The notes under the pieces are model-generated. The model did not search any database and was not told where the DNA came from. It saw nothing but the letters and a program-made list of their open reading frames with translations. A DNA stretch of 42,849 nucleotides from Oscillatoriales cyanobacterium RM2_1_1 (GTDB taxonomy: Bacteria > Cyanobacteriota > Cyanobacteriia > Cyanobacteriales > Microcoleaceae). Position numbers and translations under genes: made by a program. Within the stretch, counting starts at the first letter, position 1; each line of letters opens with the position of its first letter. The DNA lies in the NCBI GenBank assembly GCA_012033335.1, contig JAAURB010000043.1, positions 1 to 42,849 of the forward strand, read 5' to 3'. Shown one piece after another: positions 1 through 7,954 of the stretch.

Positions 1-128
1 CATTTGAACTGTCCCCTAGTTGGTACATTGAAGCTCTGAAGAACATCAAAGCCAGCCATGGTCTGAGTGGAGATGCGGCAGTTGAAGCCAACTCCTATTT
101 GGACTATGCCATTAACGCTCTGAGCTAA
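1..128 (+). CDS. cpcA: C-phycocyanin alpha subunit, C-terminal end (partial)
   Basis: The window begins inside this gene. Reading from base 3, the frame gives 41 residues, ending in [11 protein letters not shown] and a TAA stop at 126-128. This matches the highly conserved C-terminus of phycocyanin alpha chains as I know the family. CpcA pairs with CpcB and carries one phycocyanobilin in the rods of the phycobilisome. The following genes (rod linkers, then the CpcE/CpcF lyase that attaches this subunit's bilin) confirm the cpcBACDEF order. The bilin-binding cysteine lies outside the window. Confidence 0.95.
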   Translation, partial: FELSPSWYIEALKNIKASHGLSGDAAVEANSYLDYAINALS

Positions 129-140
129 GGGCAATTTTTT

Positions 141-210
141 CTGCCCGGAATAGGAATGGCTAGTCGCTTGGGTTGGGCTTGAGTGACTGGAGATCCATTG
201 TTCCGGGCAG
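141..210 (+). promoter_or_regulatory. cpcA-cpcC intercistronic inverted repeat
   Basis: A perfect 10-base inverted repeat (CTGCCCGGAA at 141-150, TTCCGGGCAG at 201-210) encloses 50 bases just after the cpcA stop. No T-run follows, so it is not a typical terminator. Stem-loops at this point in other cyanobacterial cpc operons are associated with 3'-end protection and with the large excess of cpcBA over linker mRNA. That role here is inferred. The 235-base cpcA-cpcC gap holds no gene. Confidence 0.55.
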
Positions 211-362
211 CTTCAATTATTCCGGGTTTCACCGTTGGTCAGATTTATGCTTTTTCGAGTCTGTTTTCCATTGACCGAATCATTGACTCGGATGATCAAC
301 TCGGGTGACTGACTCAGATGTTTGTTCAGATTCTTGTACACCTACTGCATTGAGAATTTATT

Positions 363-1232
363 ATGGCGACAATACTAGTGCCTGCAACCTTACAGCAAGC
401 AGGGCGACTTGGCTTAGAAGCGTTTGATGGAACCCTGACAGAACTGCGTCCGGATTGGACTGAAAGTGATCTTCAGGCTATTTTTCGGGCTGTTTACCGG
501 CAGGTTTTGGGAAATGAATATGTGATGAAAGCCGAACGTTTGACCTCAGCCGAATCTCTTTTGAGACAGGGAAATCTGACCGTTCGAAACTTTATTCGGG
601 CCGTTGCTTTGTCTGATTTATATAAGAAGAAATTTTTCTCCTCCAATAATAATCAACGGTTTGTCGAGCTGAACTTCAAGCATTTTTTGGGTCGCCCTCC
701 CTATGATGAGGCGGAACTGGCATTCCATACCCAGTTGGTGGAAGACAAAGGCTACGACGCTGAGATCAACTCCTATTTTGAAAGTGAAGAGTACGAAAAC
801 AAATTCGGTGACAATGTTGTTCCCTATTTTGTCGGTTTACAGGTGACTCCCGGTTGCAGAACTGTGGGTTTCAGCCGGATGTTCCAGCTTTATCGGGGCT
901 ATGCTAACCATGACCGGGGTCAGGTTGGCGGTCAAAATGGTCGCCTGTTCAAGGAAGTAGCTCGCAATCAAGCGTCCTCTATCACCCGACCCGGTGGACA
1001 AGCTAATAAAGTAGCGGCCATGGAAACTCCCCAAAAGTCCTTTGGCGGGCTTGGCAATCGCCAGCAACGGGTATACCGGATCGAGGTGACAAACCGGATT
1101 GGAAATTCCTTGACCGATTCCAATGTCCGGCGCTCTAATAAAGCCTTCCTGGTTCCCTACGAGGAGTTGTCCAATCGGATGCAGCAAATTCTCCGCAGTG
1201 GCGGCAAAATTATCAGCATTCGAGAAACTTGA
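363..1232 (+). CDS. cpcC: Phycobilisome 32-kDa-type rod linker polypeptide
   Basis: This 289-residue linker joins phycocyanin hexamers within phycobilisome rods. Residues about 25-155 form the PBS linker domain, with the signature stretches AVYRQVLGN (43-51), [12 protein letters not shown] (59-70) and [15 protein letters not shown] (168-182). Residues 236-287 form a CpcD-like domain ([23 protein letters not shown]), separated by a low-complexity hinge. Length and domain order are normal for CpcC. The ATG at 363 has only a weak ribosome site, but the upstream in-frame sequence is not linker-like. It is the third gene of the cpc operon. The rod-linker call is firm; the exact paralogue (CpcC1 versus CpcC2) cannot be told from one copy. 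Confidence 0.95.
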   Translation: MATILVPATLQQAGRLGLEAFDGTLTELRPDWTESDLQAIFRAVYRQVLGNEYVMKAERLTSAESLLRQGNLTVRNFIRAVALSDLYKKKFFSSNNNQRFVELNFKHFLGRPPYDEAELAFHTQLVEDKGYDAEINSYFESEEYENKFGDNVVPYFVGLQVTPGCRTVGFSRMFQLYRGYANHDRGQVGGQNGRLFKEVARNQASSITRPGGQANKVAAMETPQKSFGGLGNRQQRVYRIEVTNRIGNSLTDSNVRRSNKAFLVPYEELSNRMQQILRSGGKIISIRET

Positions 1233-1278
1233 TGTATCTGCCGGTAGATTTTCAACTGAGTCGTTTCAGATAAGCTAG

Positions 1279-1312
1279 GGAAGTTTGTTGCGGCATCCGT
1301 GGCAAACTTTCC
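1279..1312 (+). promoter_or_regulatory. cpcC-cpcD intercistronic stem-loop
   Basis: An imperfect stem-loop lies between cpcC and cpcD. GGAAGTTTG (1279-1287) pairs with CAAACTTTCC (1303-1312) with one bulge, and the internal bases GCGG/CCGT extend the stem. There is no T-run, so it looks like a processing or stability element within the operon. The role is inferred. Confidence 0.4.
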
Positions 1313-1365
1313 AGAATTAATGCAATTCGATTCAGTCCTGTACAACCAGAGGGAGTCAACTTAAT

Positions 1366-1701
1366 ATGTTTGGTCAAAATACTTCAGTCAGTAACTCAAA
1401 CCCCAGCGAGAGCGAGAGCCGAATGTATCGGGTAGAAGTTGAAGCCATGGGTCAGAATGTCAATCCTGACCGGATTAGCTATAGGATTCGCAGCACCCGT
1501 AAAACTTACCTGAGTGTCCCCTACAATCGGATGAGTCAGGAAATGCAACGGATCAATCGGATGGGGGGTCGGATTTTGAGTATTGAACCGTTGACGATTG
1601 ACGGCAGCAGCGAAGCCAAGATGCAGGCCACAGCAGTCAACCAGATTCTAGATGGCAATGGTAATAGTGAGGGTCAGTTTGTATCTGCAGCTCAAAATTA
1701 G
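1366..1701 (+). CDS. cpcD: Phycobilisome small rod-capping linker
   Basis: CpcD caps the distal end of phycocyanin rods. Residues about 19-75 form the CpcD domain (MYRVEVEAMGQN near 20-31, YRIRSTRKTYLSVPYNRM and GGRILSIEPL near 67-76), which parallels the C-terminal domain of cpcC. A GAGGGAG ribosome site at 1349-1355 supports the ATG. At 111 residues it is longer than the roughly 80 usual for CpcD. The extra length is a Ser/Asn/Glu-rich N-terminal lead of about 18 residues and a polar C-terminal tail of about 33 residues. The gene lies 133 bases after cpcC and shortly before cpcE in the same direction. Confidence 0.93.
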   Translation: MFGQNTSVSNSNPSESESRMYRVEVEAMGQNVNPDRISYRIRSTRKTYLSVPYNRMSQEMQRINRMGGRILSIEPLTIDGSSEAKMQATAVNQILDGNGNSEGQFVSAAQN

Positions 1702-1782
1702 CAGAATTATCTTTTAAAAAGCTATTAATCTTAAAATTATCAATCTAGCGCCCCCAAGTACCCATTGTGTGATGAGAACCGC

Positions 1783-2610
1783 ATGACTGCTCCAGAGTCT
1801 TTTCCAACTCCAGATCAACCTCAGGAAACCTTGACTGTTGACCAAGCCATTGCCAACCTGGGCAGCGCCGAGCCAGGTCGGCGCTACTATGCAGCCTGGT
1901 GGCTCGGACGCAATCGGATTAAGAATTCTGGGGCGGTTACTGTCCTGATTGAGGCGCTGACTGATGAAGTTGATCGGACGGAAGATGGGGGCTATCCGCT
2001 CCGCCGCAACGCGGCGAGGGCCCTGGGAAAGCTTGAAGATCCACAGGCGGTTCCGGCTTTGATTCAATGTCTTGACTGTGAAGATGTCTATGTGCGGGAG
2101 GCGGCAGCTCAATCCCTGGGAATGCTGGGAGATATTCGCTGTGTTCCAGCTTTGCTGAAGTTGCTTGAGGGTGGGGTTGAAGCGGCTCAATCCGTGCCGG
2201 GAAAGCCCCATCTAGTGCAGCCCTATGATGCTATTCTAGAGGCCCTGGGAGATCTGGCGGCCCGGGAAGCGATGGCTGAGATGGCTCCTTTTACCGCCCA
2301 TCCCATGCCCCGAGTCCGATATGCAGCTTTAAGGGCTATGTATCAGCTTACCGGAGAAACCCGTTATGCCGAGGAATTGACCCAGGAATTGCAGGCTAAG
2401 GATCTACAACTGCGACGTTCAGCCTTGATGGATTTGGGGGCGATTGGCTATCTACCGGCAGCTCCGGCGATCGCTGAAACCCTAGCTGAAAACAGTATGA
2501 AATTAATTGCGCTGAAGGGAGTTCTAGAACATCATCTGCAAACCACCCAAGGCATTAAACTTTCCCCAGAGGCCATTCAGGTGATGGACTTAATGGACTC
2601 TTTACTGTAG
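1783..2610 (+). CDS. cpcE: Phycocyanobilin lyase, CpcE subunit
   Basis: CpcE and CpcF form the heterodimeric lyase that attaches phycocyanobilin to CpcA at its conserved cysteine (Cys84 in family numbering). The protein is an all-helical HEAT-like repeat protein. Seen here are RRYYAAWWLGRNRI near 28-41, then repeats such as RRNAARALGKLEDPQAVPAL and VREAAAQSLGMLGD. I start at the ATG at 1783, giving 275 residues, the usual size. A TTG at 1765 would add six unconserved residues. The stop TAG (2608-2610) directly abuts the cpcF ATG at 2611, which indicates translational coupling. Confidence 0.93.
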   Translation: MTAPESFPTPDQPQETLTVDQAIANLGSAEPGRRYYAAWWLGRNRIKNSGAVTVLIEALTDEVDRTEDGGYPLRRNAARALGKLEDPQAVPALIQCLDCEDVYVREAAAQSLGMLGDIRCVPALLKLLEGGVEAAQSVPGKPHLVQPYDAILEALGDLAAREAMAEMAPFTAHPMPRVRYAALRAMYQLTGETRYAEELTQELQAKDLQLRRSALMDLGAIGYLPAAPAIAETLAENSMKLIALKGVLEHHLQTTQGIKLSPEAIQVMDLMDSLL

Positions 2611-3257
2611 ATGACTCCTTTCGAGCTGATTCAAAAGCTGATTCAAGAGGTAGAGGAAGCGGATTCAGCGGATGGATTACTGAACGCTGTGGAAGCTCTG
2701 GCGGAGGCCATTCAGAACGGGCCATTCCCACCCTGATTCAGGTTTTAGGCTATAACAATCCTGGTGCTGCCGTAGCGGCGGTGGAGGGGTTAATTGCCTT
2801 GGGGGAACCAGTAGTCACTCCGTTGCTCAACCAGCTAGATGGTTATAACTATGGGGCCAGGGCCTGGGCCGTTCGAGCCCTGTCCGGAATTGGGGATCCG
2901 AGGGGTCTAGACGTTCTGCTAGAGGCAGCAGTCAGCGACTTTGCCCTGAGTGTTCGGCGAGCGGCAGCTAGGGGGTTAGGAGCGATTCACTGGGAGAAAC
3001 TCCCAACAGCGGCAATAGAATCGGCTCAAGATCAGGCGGTTCAGGTGTTATTGGTGGCTACTGCTGATCCAGAATGGGTGGTGCGCTATGCTGCAGTGGT
3101 AGGGCTACAAGGGCTTGGAATGGCGGTGATTACTCAGCCGCCTGATTGGTGTGCCAAGGTATCAGATCGGCTGAAAGCCTTGATTAAAACTGACGAAACT
3201 TTAGCGGTTCAAGCCAGAGCAAAGCTGGCTCAGCAATCTTTGGATTCTCATCTTTAA
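2611..3257 (+). CDS. cpcF: Phycocyanobilin lyase, CpcF subunit (frameshifted in this sequence)
   Basis: CpcF is the partner of CpcE in attaching phycocyanobilin to CpcA. Reading from ATG 2611 gives MTPFELIQKLIQEVEEADSA and then a stop at about 2734. The rest of CpcF (AIPTLIQVLGYNNPGAAVAA and HEAT-like repeats to 3257) continues in another frame. One missing base near 2706-2725 would restore a protein of about 215 residues, the normal CpcF length. Both halves retain coding character, so this looks like a recent single-base deletion or a sequence error. A later in-frame GTG at 2781 would give only a 158-residue fragment. Without CpcF, CpcA would be poorly chromophorylated, which makes a true null unlikely in a strain that keeps the operon. 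Confidence 0.85.
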
Positions 3258-3325
3258 AGCCAATCTTGAGGCTCTAATGCTAATTATTGGTAGAAGCTGC
3301 CTTTTGTAATGCATTTGAGCTACTT

Positions 3326-4351
3326 TTATTCTGGTTCAAGAGCTAGCGGAGAGTTGGGCAATAGCAGTTTAGTTCGATCAGCAATCTTGTGAGCCAGTGC
3401 TTTAAAATCCTTATGGACAGCCTGCACCGCAGATACGTGAGCCCCGATCGCCCCATCAGCAGGCTTGAGATGAAAAATCGGTTTATGAGACTCCTGAGCC
3501 ATTGGCATTAAGCTTTGATAGTGTTTGAGTAACGCTAAACGATTTGGATCGTCTGATGCAGTTAAGACAGTTTTATCTTCTTGAATAACCTCAGTATTGT
3601 AAGTATTCGGAATTCGCTCAATCCATTTCTGGAATGCTTTTACAGGACGGTCAAATCGAACACCATGTTGGAGAATAATATAACCAACAGGTTGCATTTT
3701 CCCTTCTGGCAGAGCTAGGTCTGGTGCTGGATTTTTAGGAATCCGCTCCTGCCATTCTTCTCTCCAACGTCTGACGGTTGGACCAAGGTTTTTTAGTCCT
3801 TGTAATGAGAAAAGATCCGGGGAGAGCGGAACAACAACGTAGTCTGAGGCAATCAAAGCCGCTCGGTTAATTGCGCCTAAGTTGGGCCCTAAATCAACCA
3901 AAACCACATCGGCACTATTGATCGATGCTGCTTGACTCAATACTCGCCAAAAAGCCGAGATCACCCTGAATGCTCGTTCTTTGCGATCAAGGCAATCAGG
4001 CCACTGGGAAGACAATTCATCTTCAAACCCAGACAGTTGTAAATCGCCAATCAAAAGGCTGAATCCATCATCTATTTTCTCTAGATTTGGCGCTGCAATA
4101 TCACCGATACCACTTAATAAGGGTCGGATGCACCGAAACACCGTATTGTAGTTATCGGCATCACTGTCTTCCCAAATCTCTTCTAATCGACCTTCATCTA
4201 GAAAAGCCGCTGTTAAATTAGCTTGGGGATCTAAATCTGCTGCTACCACTTTTAGCCCTAAGTCATAATACATCCAGGCTAAATGATAGACAAGCGATGT
4301 TTTTCCGACTCCTCCCTTGTTATTAAAGAAGGCAATGATGGGTGGGGTCAT
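3326..4351 (-). CDS. ParA/Soj-family AAA ATPase
   Basis: This 341-residue protein has a deviant Walker A motif, NKGGVGKTSL (residues 11-20), a switch-like AADLDPQANLT near 37-47 and VDLGPNLGAINRAAL typical of ParA/MinD-type P-loop ATPases. Its C-terminal third is not recognisable. It is unlikely to be the chromosomal ParA, since no parB or parS-like sequence is nearby. The start is well supported: AGGAGG at 4357-4362 lies five bases before the ATG. The start codon overlaps the upstream gene's stop by four bases (4348-4351), so the two are translationally coupled and probably act together. Function as a partner ATPase of the AlbA_2 protein is inferred. Confidence 0.85.
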   Translation of the reverse strand: MTPPIIAFFNNKGGVGKTSLVYHLAWMYYDLGLKVVAADLDPQANLTAAFLDEGRLEEIWEDSDADNYNTVFRCIRPLLSGIGDIAAPNLEKIDDGFSLLIGDLQLSGFEDELSSQWPDCLDRKERAFRVISAFWRVLSQAASINSADVVLVDLGPNLGAINRAALIASDYVVVPLSPDLFSLQGLKNLGPTVRRWREEWQERIPKNPAPDLALPEGKMQPVGYIILQHGVRFDRPVKAFQKWIERIPNTYNTEVIQEDKTVLTASDDPNRLALLKHYQSLMPMAQESHKPIFHLKPADGAIGAHVSAVQAVHKDFKALAHKIADRTKLLLPNSPLALEPE

Positions 4352-5538
4352 GGTTGCCTCCTGATTATGACTGATGTATGCGTGTCATCTAATCGGAATT
4401 CAGGCGGAGGATTACCATTTTTTTGCAATTCCCGCTTTGCGGTGGGTATACCATAGCCAAATCGCTGGACGTACCCTAAATCCTTCATGGCTCCGGCTAG
4501 ATGGGGATTGCGATAATCTGTGACACCTTGACCAAAATTCTCTCGATTAACCTGACCAAATAACCCACCAGGGTTAATAATTTCAATGCGATCGCTAAAC
4601 CAATATACCTTTACAGGTGCATTCGTTTCTTCATAGGAGCGATGCATTACAGCATTTCTAGTGAGCTGTCGTAGAGCTTCGATTGGATAATTAGGGTGTT
4701 GTATTTCAAGGCTTTGACTCGTGATATCTGAGGCAATCGAAATATTAATTCGCAGAGTTTCATCCAGCATCCGCAGAATATCTAGCAACGATCCACTGAT
4801 TTCCTTTTGATCTTTGATCGGATCGCCCAACTCAGTCCCATCAACTCTGAGGAATTGAATATAGTGCCCAGGGACAAACTGTCTCGGCTCTTTACCAATG
4901 ATCAAAATCCCTAAAACCGTGGGACAAGACTCTGGTGAGGCCGTTGTAAATCGAACGGAGGCGAGTTGCTGGGGGAGCGATCGCTGATTTTCCTCTAATA
5001 CTTCTGGGGGTAAAATCAAAGGCAAATAAGATTGCTGAAAGAACTCTAAGTTAAGATCGGCAAGGTTAGCAGAAGGCAGCGGTCGTAAATCAAAAGGTAA
5101 GTCTCTTGCGCGTCTTTTTTCGTTAAGGCGGCGTTCTTCCTCAGGGGTAGCGGTTGCCCGTCTAGGCCCAACCCGAATATAGGTTCGTCCGTCAAATCTA
5201 ACTGGAGGCGCATCTGAGGGTTCCACAATCACAACTGCCAATTCATAGCCATCTAAAACATGTTTATTCACTTGCAATACTGGAAACGGCAAAATCTTTC
5301 CTTCAGAGCGTATATTGGAAAGGCTCAGTAGAAGCTCGTCAGTAATCGGCAAGTTGGCGCAGGTACCATCGTCATTAACTCCCACAAAAAGAACTCCAGG
5401 CTTTTTGTGATTGGGTAGATCGTTTGCAAAAGCACAAATTGCCTGCCTGATTTTTTTTCCGTCTGAAATTGACGCTTTACGCTCAACTCTATCAGATTCC
5501 AGATCACCTAGAAGTGCTGTCAGCTCTTGATCATCCAT
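4348..5538 (-). CDS. AlbA_2/Schlafen-type putative DNA-binding, ATP-binding protein
   Basis: This 396-residue protein has an N-terminal AlbA_2 (Schlafen-like) domain. ESDRVERKASI at 14-24 supplies the E-x4-E-x-K pattern and VGVNDDGT near 52-59 follows. The C-terminal half is of the HATPase_c_4 type: ALRQLTRNAVMHRSYEE, DRIEIINPGGLFG, RNPHLAGAMKDLGYVQRFGYGIP. Such proteins are often called ATP-binding transcriptional regulators, and some Schlafen-domain proteins act as nucleases in phage defence. Activity here is not shown. The ATG at 5538 gives a family-like N-terminus (MDDQELTALLGDLES). The nearest AGGAGG (about 5555-5560) is unusually far upstream, inside the preceding small ORF. The gene overlaps the downstream ParA gene by four bases. 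Confidence 0.85.
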   Translation of the reverse strand: MDDQELTALLGDLESDRVERKASISDGKKIRQAICAFANDLPNHKKPGVLFVGVNDDGTCANLPITDELLLSLSNIRSEGKILPFPVLQVNKHVLDGYELAVVIVEPSDAPPVRFDGRTYIRVGPRRATATPEEERRLNEKRRARDLPFDLRPLPSANLADLNLEFFQQSYLPLILPPEVLEENQRSLPQQLASVRFTTASPESCPTVLGILIIGKEPRQFVPGHYIQFLRVDGTELGDPIKDQKEISGSLLDILRMLDETLRINISIASDITSQSLEIQHPNYPIEALRQLTRNAVMHRSYEETNAPVKVYWFSDRIEIINPGGLFGQVNRENFGQGVTDYRNPHLAGAMKDLGYVQRFGYGIPTAKRELQKNGNPPPEFRLDDTHTSVIIRRQP

Positions 5539-5541
5539 GTA

Positions 5542-5703
5542 TCAGTCTCTAAAGTCCTCCTGACTAATCATAATCGTTAAGGATAGTTGCAATAAATATG
5601 AACTTCGATCAAACTGATTTTGAGGTGAGCTGTGAGTGGGTGAGAAGGGATCGCTTCGCACCCACCAATATACTGCCACAATAAAGGCGATCGCTGCTTT
5701 CAT
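5542..5703 (-). CDS. Small hypothetical ORF (53 aa) leading into the AlbA_2 gene
   Basis: This small ORF starts MKAAIAFIVAVYWWVRSD and ends ISQEDFRD. The ATG (5701-5703 on the reverse strand) is preceded five bases away by a GGAGGA ribosome site (about 5708-5713). The first 15 residues are hydrophobic, like a membrane or leader segment. The stop TGA (5542-5544) lies one codon before, and in the same frame as, the AlbA_2 ATG. The AGGAGG that may serve AlbA_2 lies within this ORF. It could be a leader peptide for translational coupling, a small membrane protein, or a chance ORF. A hairpin (arms 5636-5642 and 5659-5665) lies in its middle. I recognise no family. Confidence 0.35.
   Translation of the reverse strand: MKAAIAFIVAVYWWVRSDPFSPTHSSPQNQFDRSSYLLQLSLTIMISQEDFRD
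5636..5665. repeat. Short hairpin upstream of the AlbA_2 gene
   Basis: GTGGGTG (5636-5642) and CACCCAC (5659-5665) are a perfect 7-base inverted repeat with a 16-base loop, about 100 bases before the AlbA_2 start. It could be a small dispersed repeat or a leader-RNA structure. There is no adjacent T-run on either strand. Confidence 0.4.
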
Positions 5704-5732
5704 GTGTTCCTCCATCATTCTCCACCCACCGT

Positions 5733-6524
5733 CTAAGCCCTGCCGAGTTTAATATCAAGCAATGATTGATAATGTGAAATTGATGAAGTTGCTGCTGATC
5801 CAAAAGATTGATCTTGATTGATAGAGCGATCTAGCAAAATTACTGGAATCTGAACTGATTTTGCCCCTTGATAATCGGCCCGGAAACTATCTCCAATGTG
5901 TAGAACTTTATCTGGAGAACAGTTATGTTTTTCCAGGGCTTTGAGGAAAATTTTAGCTGCAGGCTTGGCAGCTCCTACCTCCGTAGAAATGGTAACTGAA
6001 GTAAAAAAATCCTGCAATTCCAGAGCTGCTAAAACTCGATAAATCCGAGAGTCAAAGTTTGATAAAATTCCCAACTCTAAACCGCAATTTCGCCACTGAT
6101 TCAAGGCTGGTTTAACATCGGCATAAACAAACCAGGGATCAGCCGTGGCAAAGTGGGAATAGAGCCCTTGAAAAAACTTAGGAAAGTTCTGGAACTGATC
6201 AAAAACCCCAGCCATTTGGAAGGTTTTCTCAGCAATGGTCTGCCACCAATCAAATTCCAATTGAGCAATTTGTTTGGGTTGAGCCTCTGGAAAAGCCATG
6301 GCAGGAGCTGCAGAAAAGCTATTGAAAAAAGCTCGATTCAGATCTATGGCTGAAGCTTCTACTCCAAATTTTTGGGCAAGCTGTCGATAGACTTCTCCCA
6401 CACTATCACGCACCCCAAATAGAGTTCCCACTGCATCTAGAAAAATTACTTGGGGTGGGACATTTTGTGGGATATTTTGTGGGATATTTTGTGGCATACT
6501 TCGCTGTTGAGTAGCTTGACGCAA
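5733..6524 (-). CDS. HAD-superfamily hydrolase
   Basis: This 263-residue haloacid-dehalogenase-fold protein shows motif I FLDAVGTLFG (nucleophile Asp30), motif II ILSNFDSR, motif III Lys in VGAAKPAAKIF and motif IV HIGDSFRADYQGA. The residue two after the nucleophile is Val instead of the Asp of classic phosphatases, as in HDHD3-like members, so substrate and chemistry are uncertain. An ATG at 6524 or the tenth-codon Met (6497) could start translation. The Gln-Asn-Ile-Pro repeats between them come from a 12-base tandem repeat and are not part of the fold. The small ORF of the AlbA_2 cluster begins 29 bases downstream on the same strand. Confidence 0.85.
   Translation of the reverse strand: MRQATQQRSMPQNIPQNIPQNVPPQVIFLDAVGTLFGVRDSVGEVYRQLAQKFGVEASAIDLNRAFFNSFSAAPAMAFPEAQPKQIAQLEFDWWQTIAEKTFQMAGVFDQFQNFPKFFQGLYSHFATADPWFVYADVKPALNQWRNCGLELGILSNFDSRIYRVLAALELQDFFTSVTISTEVGAAKPAAKIFLKALEKHNCSPDKVLHIGDSFRADYQGAKSVQIPVILLDRSINQDQSFGSAATSSISHYQSLLDIKLGRA
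6455..6490. repeat. 12-base tandem repeat, three copies, in the HAD gene N-terminus
   Basis: Three consecutive copies of GTGGGATATTTT (the first has one difference, C for T) occupy 6455-6466, 6467-6478 and 6479-6490. The period is a multiple of three, so copy changes would keep the reading frame and only lengthen or shorten an Asn-Ile-Pro-Gln run. Confidence 0.8.
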
Positions 6525-6586
6525 TTAATTAGAAGATTGATGGGGGGTGAACGGGGCACTGCCCCCTTCCATTTGACAATTGATAC

Positions 6587-6680
6587 TTACAGCATTTCCA
6601 ATGCTGCTAGAGTACGAGAGGTGGCGGCACACCGCGCCGCCACCTCTCAAATCTGTACCTCACGTGATTAGAAATCGCTA
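6587..6680. repeat. 94-base dispersed hairpin repeat, copy A
   Basis: This is one of two copies in the window (the other is at 30715-30808). It holds a perfect 13-base inverted repeat, GAGAGGTGGCGGC (6616-6628) and GCCGCCACCTCTC (6636-6648), around the 7-base loop ACACCGC. A conserved right flank, CTCACGTGATTAGAAATCGC, follows. Outside the loop the copies differ at only about four positions. ACAATT occurs at 6576-6581 and 6680-6685, which could be a target duplication, but this is weak. It lies between the 2OG oxygenase and the HAD gene. It is likely a MITE or REP-type element. Confidence 0.85.
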
Positions 6681-6711
6681 CAATTACAGCCACCTACTTA
6701 CTTTAAACTAT

Positions 6712-7746
6712 TCAATCAGGGTTTAGTTTTGCCTCTTGGCGACGAAACCAACCATTCAAAGTAAAGCGACTGTGATCAAATTTTCGGGAGGGACAAATTA
6801 CGGGCATGACTTCATGCTTACACCGACTATCAAATAATACAATACTATTGTTGCGAGGTTCGATGCTTCTAAATTTGCCCGGGGCGATCGCACATCCCGC
6901 CTGGAATTCTGTTTCGTACAATCTTAATTCTCCACCAGAAAACTGTTTGGGCTCCTGGTAAAAGTAGTAGACATAGGTAATCGTTCGAGTCAAGGTTTCA
7001 GCACTGCCAGAATCATTATGAATCTTGTAGAAACAACCATCATTGTGGGCGGTCAGTTGCATTTCTACTTGAGCGACAGGGAAATTAGGAATTCTGAGTT
7101 GAGCCAAAGTAGCAGGCAGGGCTGCCAATAGCTGATTTCGCATCAGTTCATAAAAATCTGGGAACAGGGTAGCATAGAGAATTGAAGATTGTCGATAGTT
7201 ATCAGCTCGGGTTGTCGTTGTTGAACTGACAAATTGGTCGGATTTGCTTAGGGCAATCTCTAGAATTTCCTGATTATTTTGCTCAGATAAAAAGTTATCA
7301 ATATGAACGTAATCCCCTGGTAAAAAGAAGGACTCAGTTTGAATTACCGTTTGCGTGGAATAGGGAACTGCCTTGGTTTTGTTCAGGGAGGATTTAGGAA
7401 TTTGAAGGGAAGCTGAAGCAGAGTCTTTTGACGTTTGAGCTAAGATTTGGGCTGGGTTTTGAGAGGGTTTTTGATGCAGGGTGTAATAGGGATGCTGAAG
7501 CGAGTTTTGAGAAACGCTCTGGGAAGGAACAATTGCCGTTAGTTTTTCGGGAGAGACTCCAGCCAGTTCTAAGATTTTAAATGCGATCTCAGCTCGCTCC
7601 TGGGCTGGAACCGCTGAATCCTGCAAAAGAGATGCTAAAGTCTCGAAGGATTGGCTCACAAGCCCGTCAAATTGTTGGATGAGATTGGGATCAACTACCA
7701 TATCAATATCAACTGCTATATCGCCTGTTTTGATTTTATCCTTCAA
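6712..7746 (-). CDS. 2OG-Fe(II) oxygenase (prolyl 4-hydroxylase-type fold)
   Basis: This 344-residue protein is read from a TTG at 7746, or 329 residues from an ATG at 7701. Neither start has a strong ribosome site. The C-terminal half is a double-stranded beta-helix dioxygenase: FYKIHNDSG gives the iron ligands His243 and Asp245, KHEVMPV the distal His311, and SRFTLNGWF the Arg327 that binds 2-oxoglutarate. GGELRLYE sits between. Residues 1-140 are helical, then Gln/Ser-rich, and are not recognised. The family hydroxylates proteins or small molecules using 2-oxoglutarate and O2. The substrate is unknown, and the neighbours do not suggest one. Confidence 0.85.
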   Translation of the reverse strand: MKDKIKTGDIAVDIDMVVDPNLIQQFDGLVSQSFETLASLLQDSAVPAQERAEIAFKILELAGVSPEKLTAIVPSQSVSQNSLQHPYYTLHQKPSQNPAQILAQTSKDSASASLQIPKSSLNKTKAVPYSTQTVIQTESFFLPGDYVHIDNFLSEQNNQEILEIALSKSDQFVSSTTTTRADNYRQSSILYATLFPDFYELMRNQLLAALPATLAQLRIPNFPVAQVEMQLTAHNDGCFYKIHNDSGSAETLTRTITYVYYFYQEPKQFSGGELRLYETEFQAGCAIAPGKFRSIEPRNNSIVLFDSRCKHEVMPVICPSRKFDHSRFTLNGWFRRQEAKLNPD

Positions 7747-7954
7747 TGCCTTGACCGGCTCTCAGGAATTCAATGCTACAGCAATCACAAATTAACAAAT
7801 TATGGGTGAAATGGAGCAAACCTGAAACCCACTCTCACCTTTTTGGGGATTAATCCCGGTAGGACTCATCTACCCACGATAAACAACACCTATTATTAAT
7901 CGCCCTGACAGAACTGTAACGGCAACAGGAGAACTAGGTAAAATTAGCTTATAA

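Noticed and set aside
3326-4351. Chromosome-partitioning ParA
   Set aside because: No parB gene or parS-like palindromes are nearby, and the gene is coupled to an AlbA_2 protein.
6616-6648. Rho-independent terminator after the 2OG oxygenase gene
   Set aside because: The hairpin is strong, but no T-run follows on either strand, and an almost identical copy lies elsewhere, so it is better described as a dispersed repeat.
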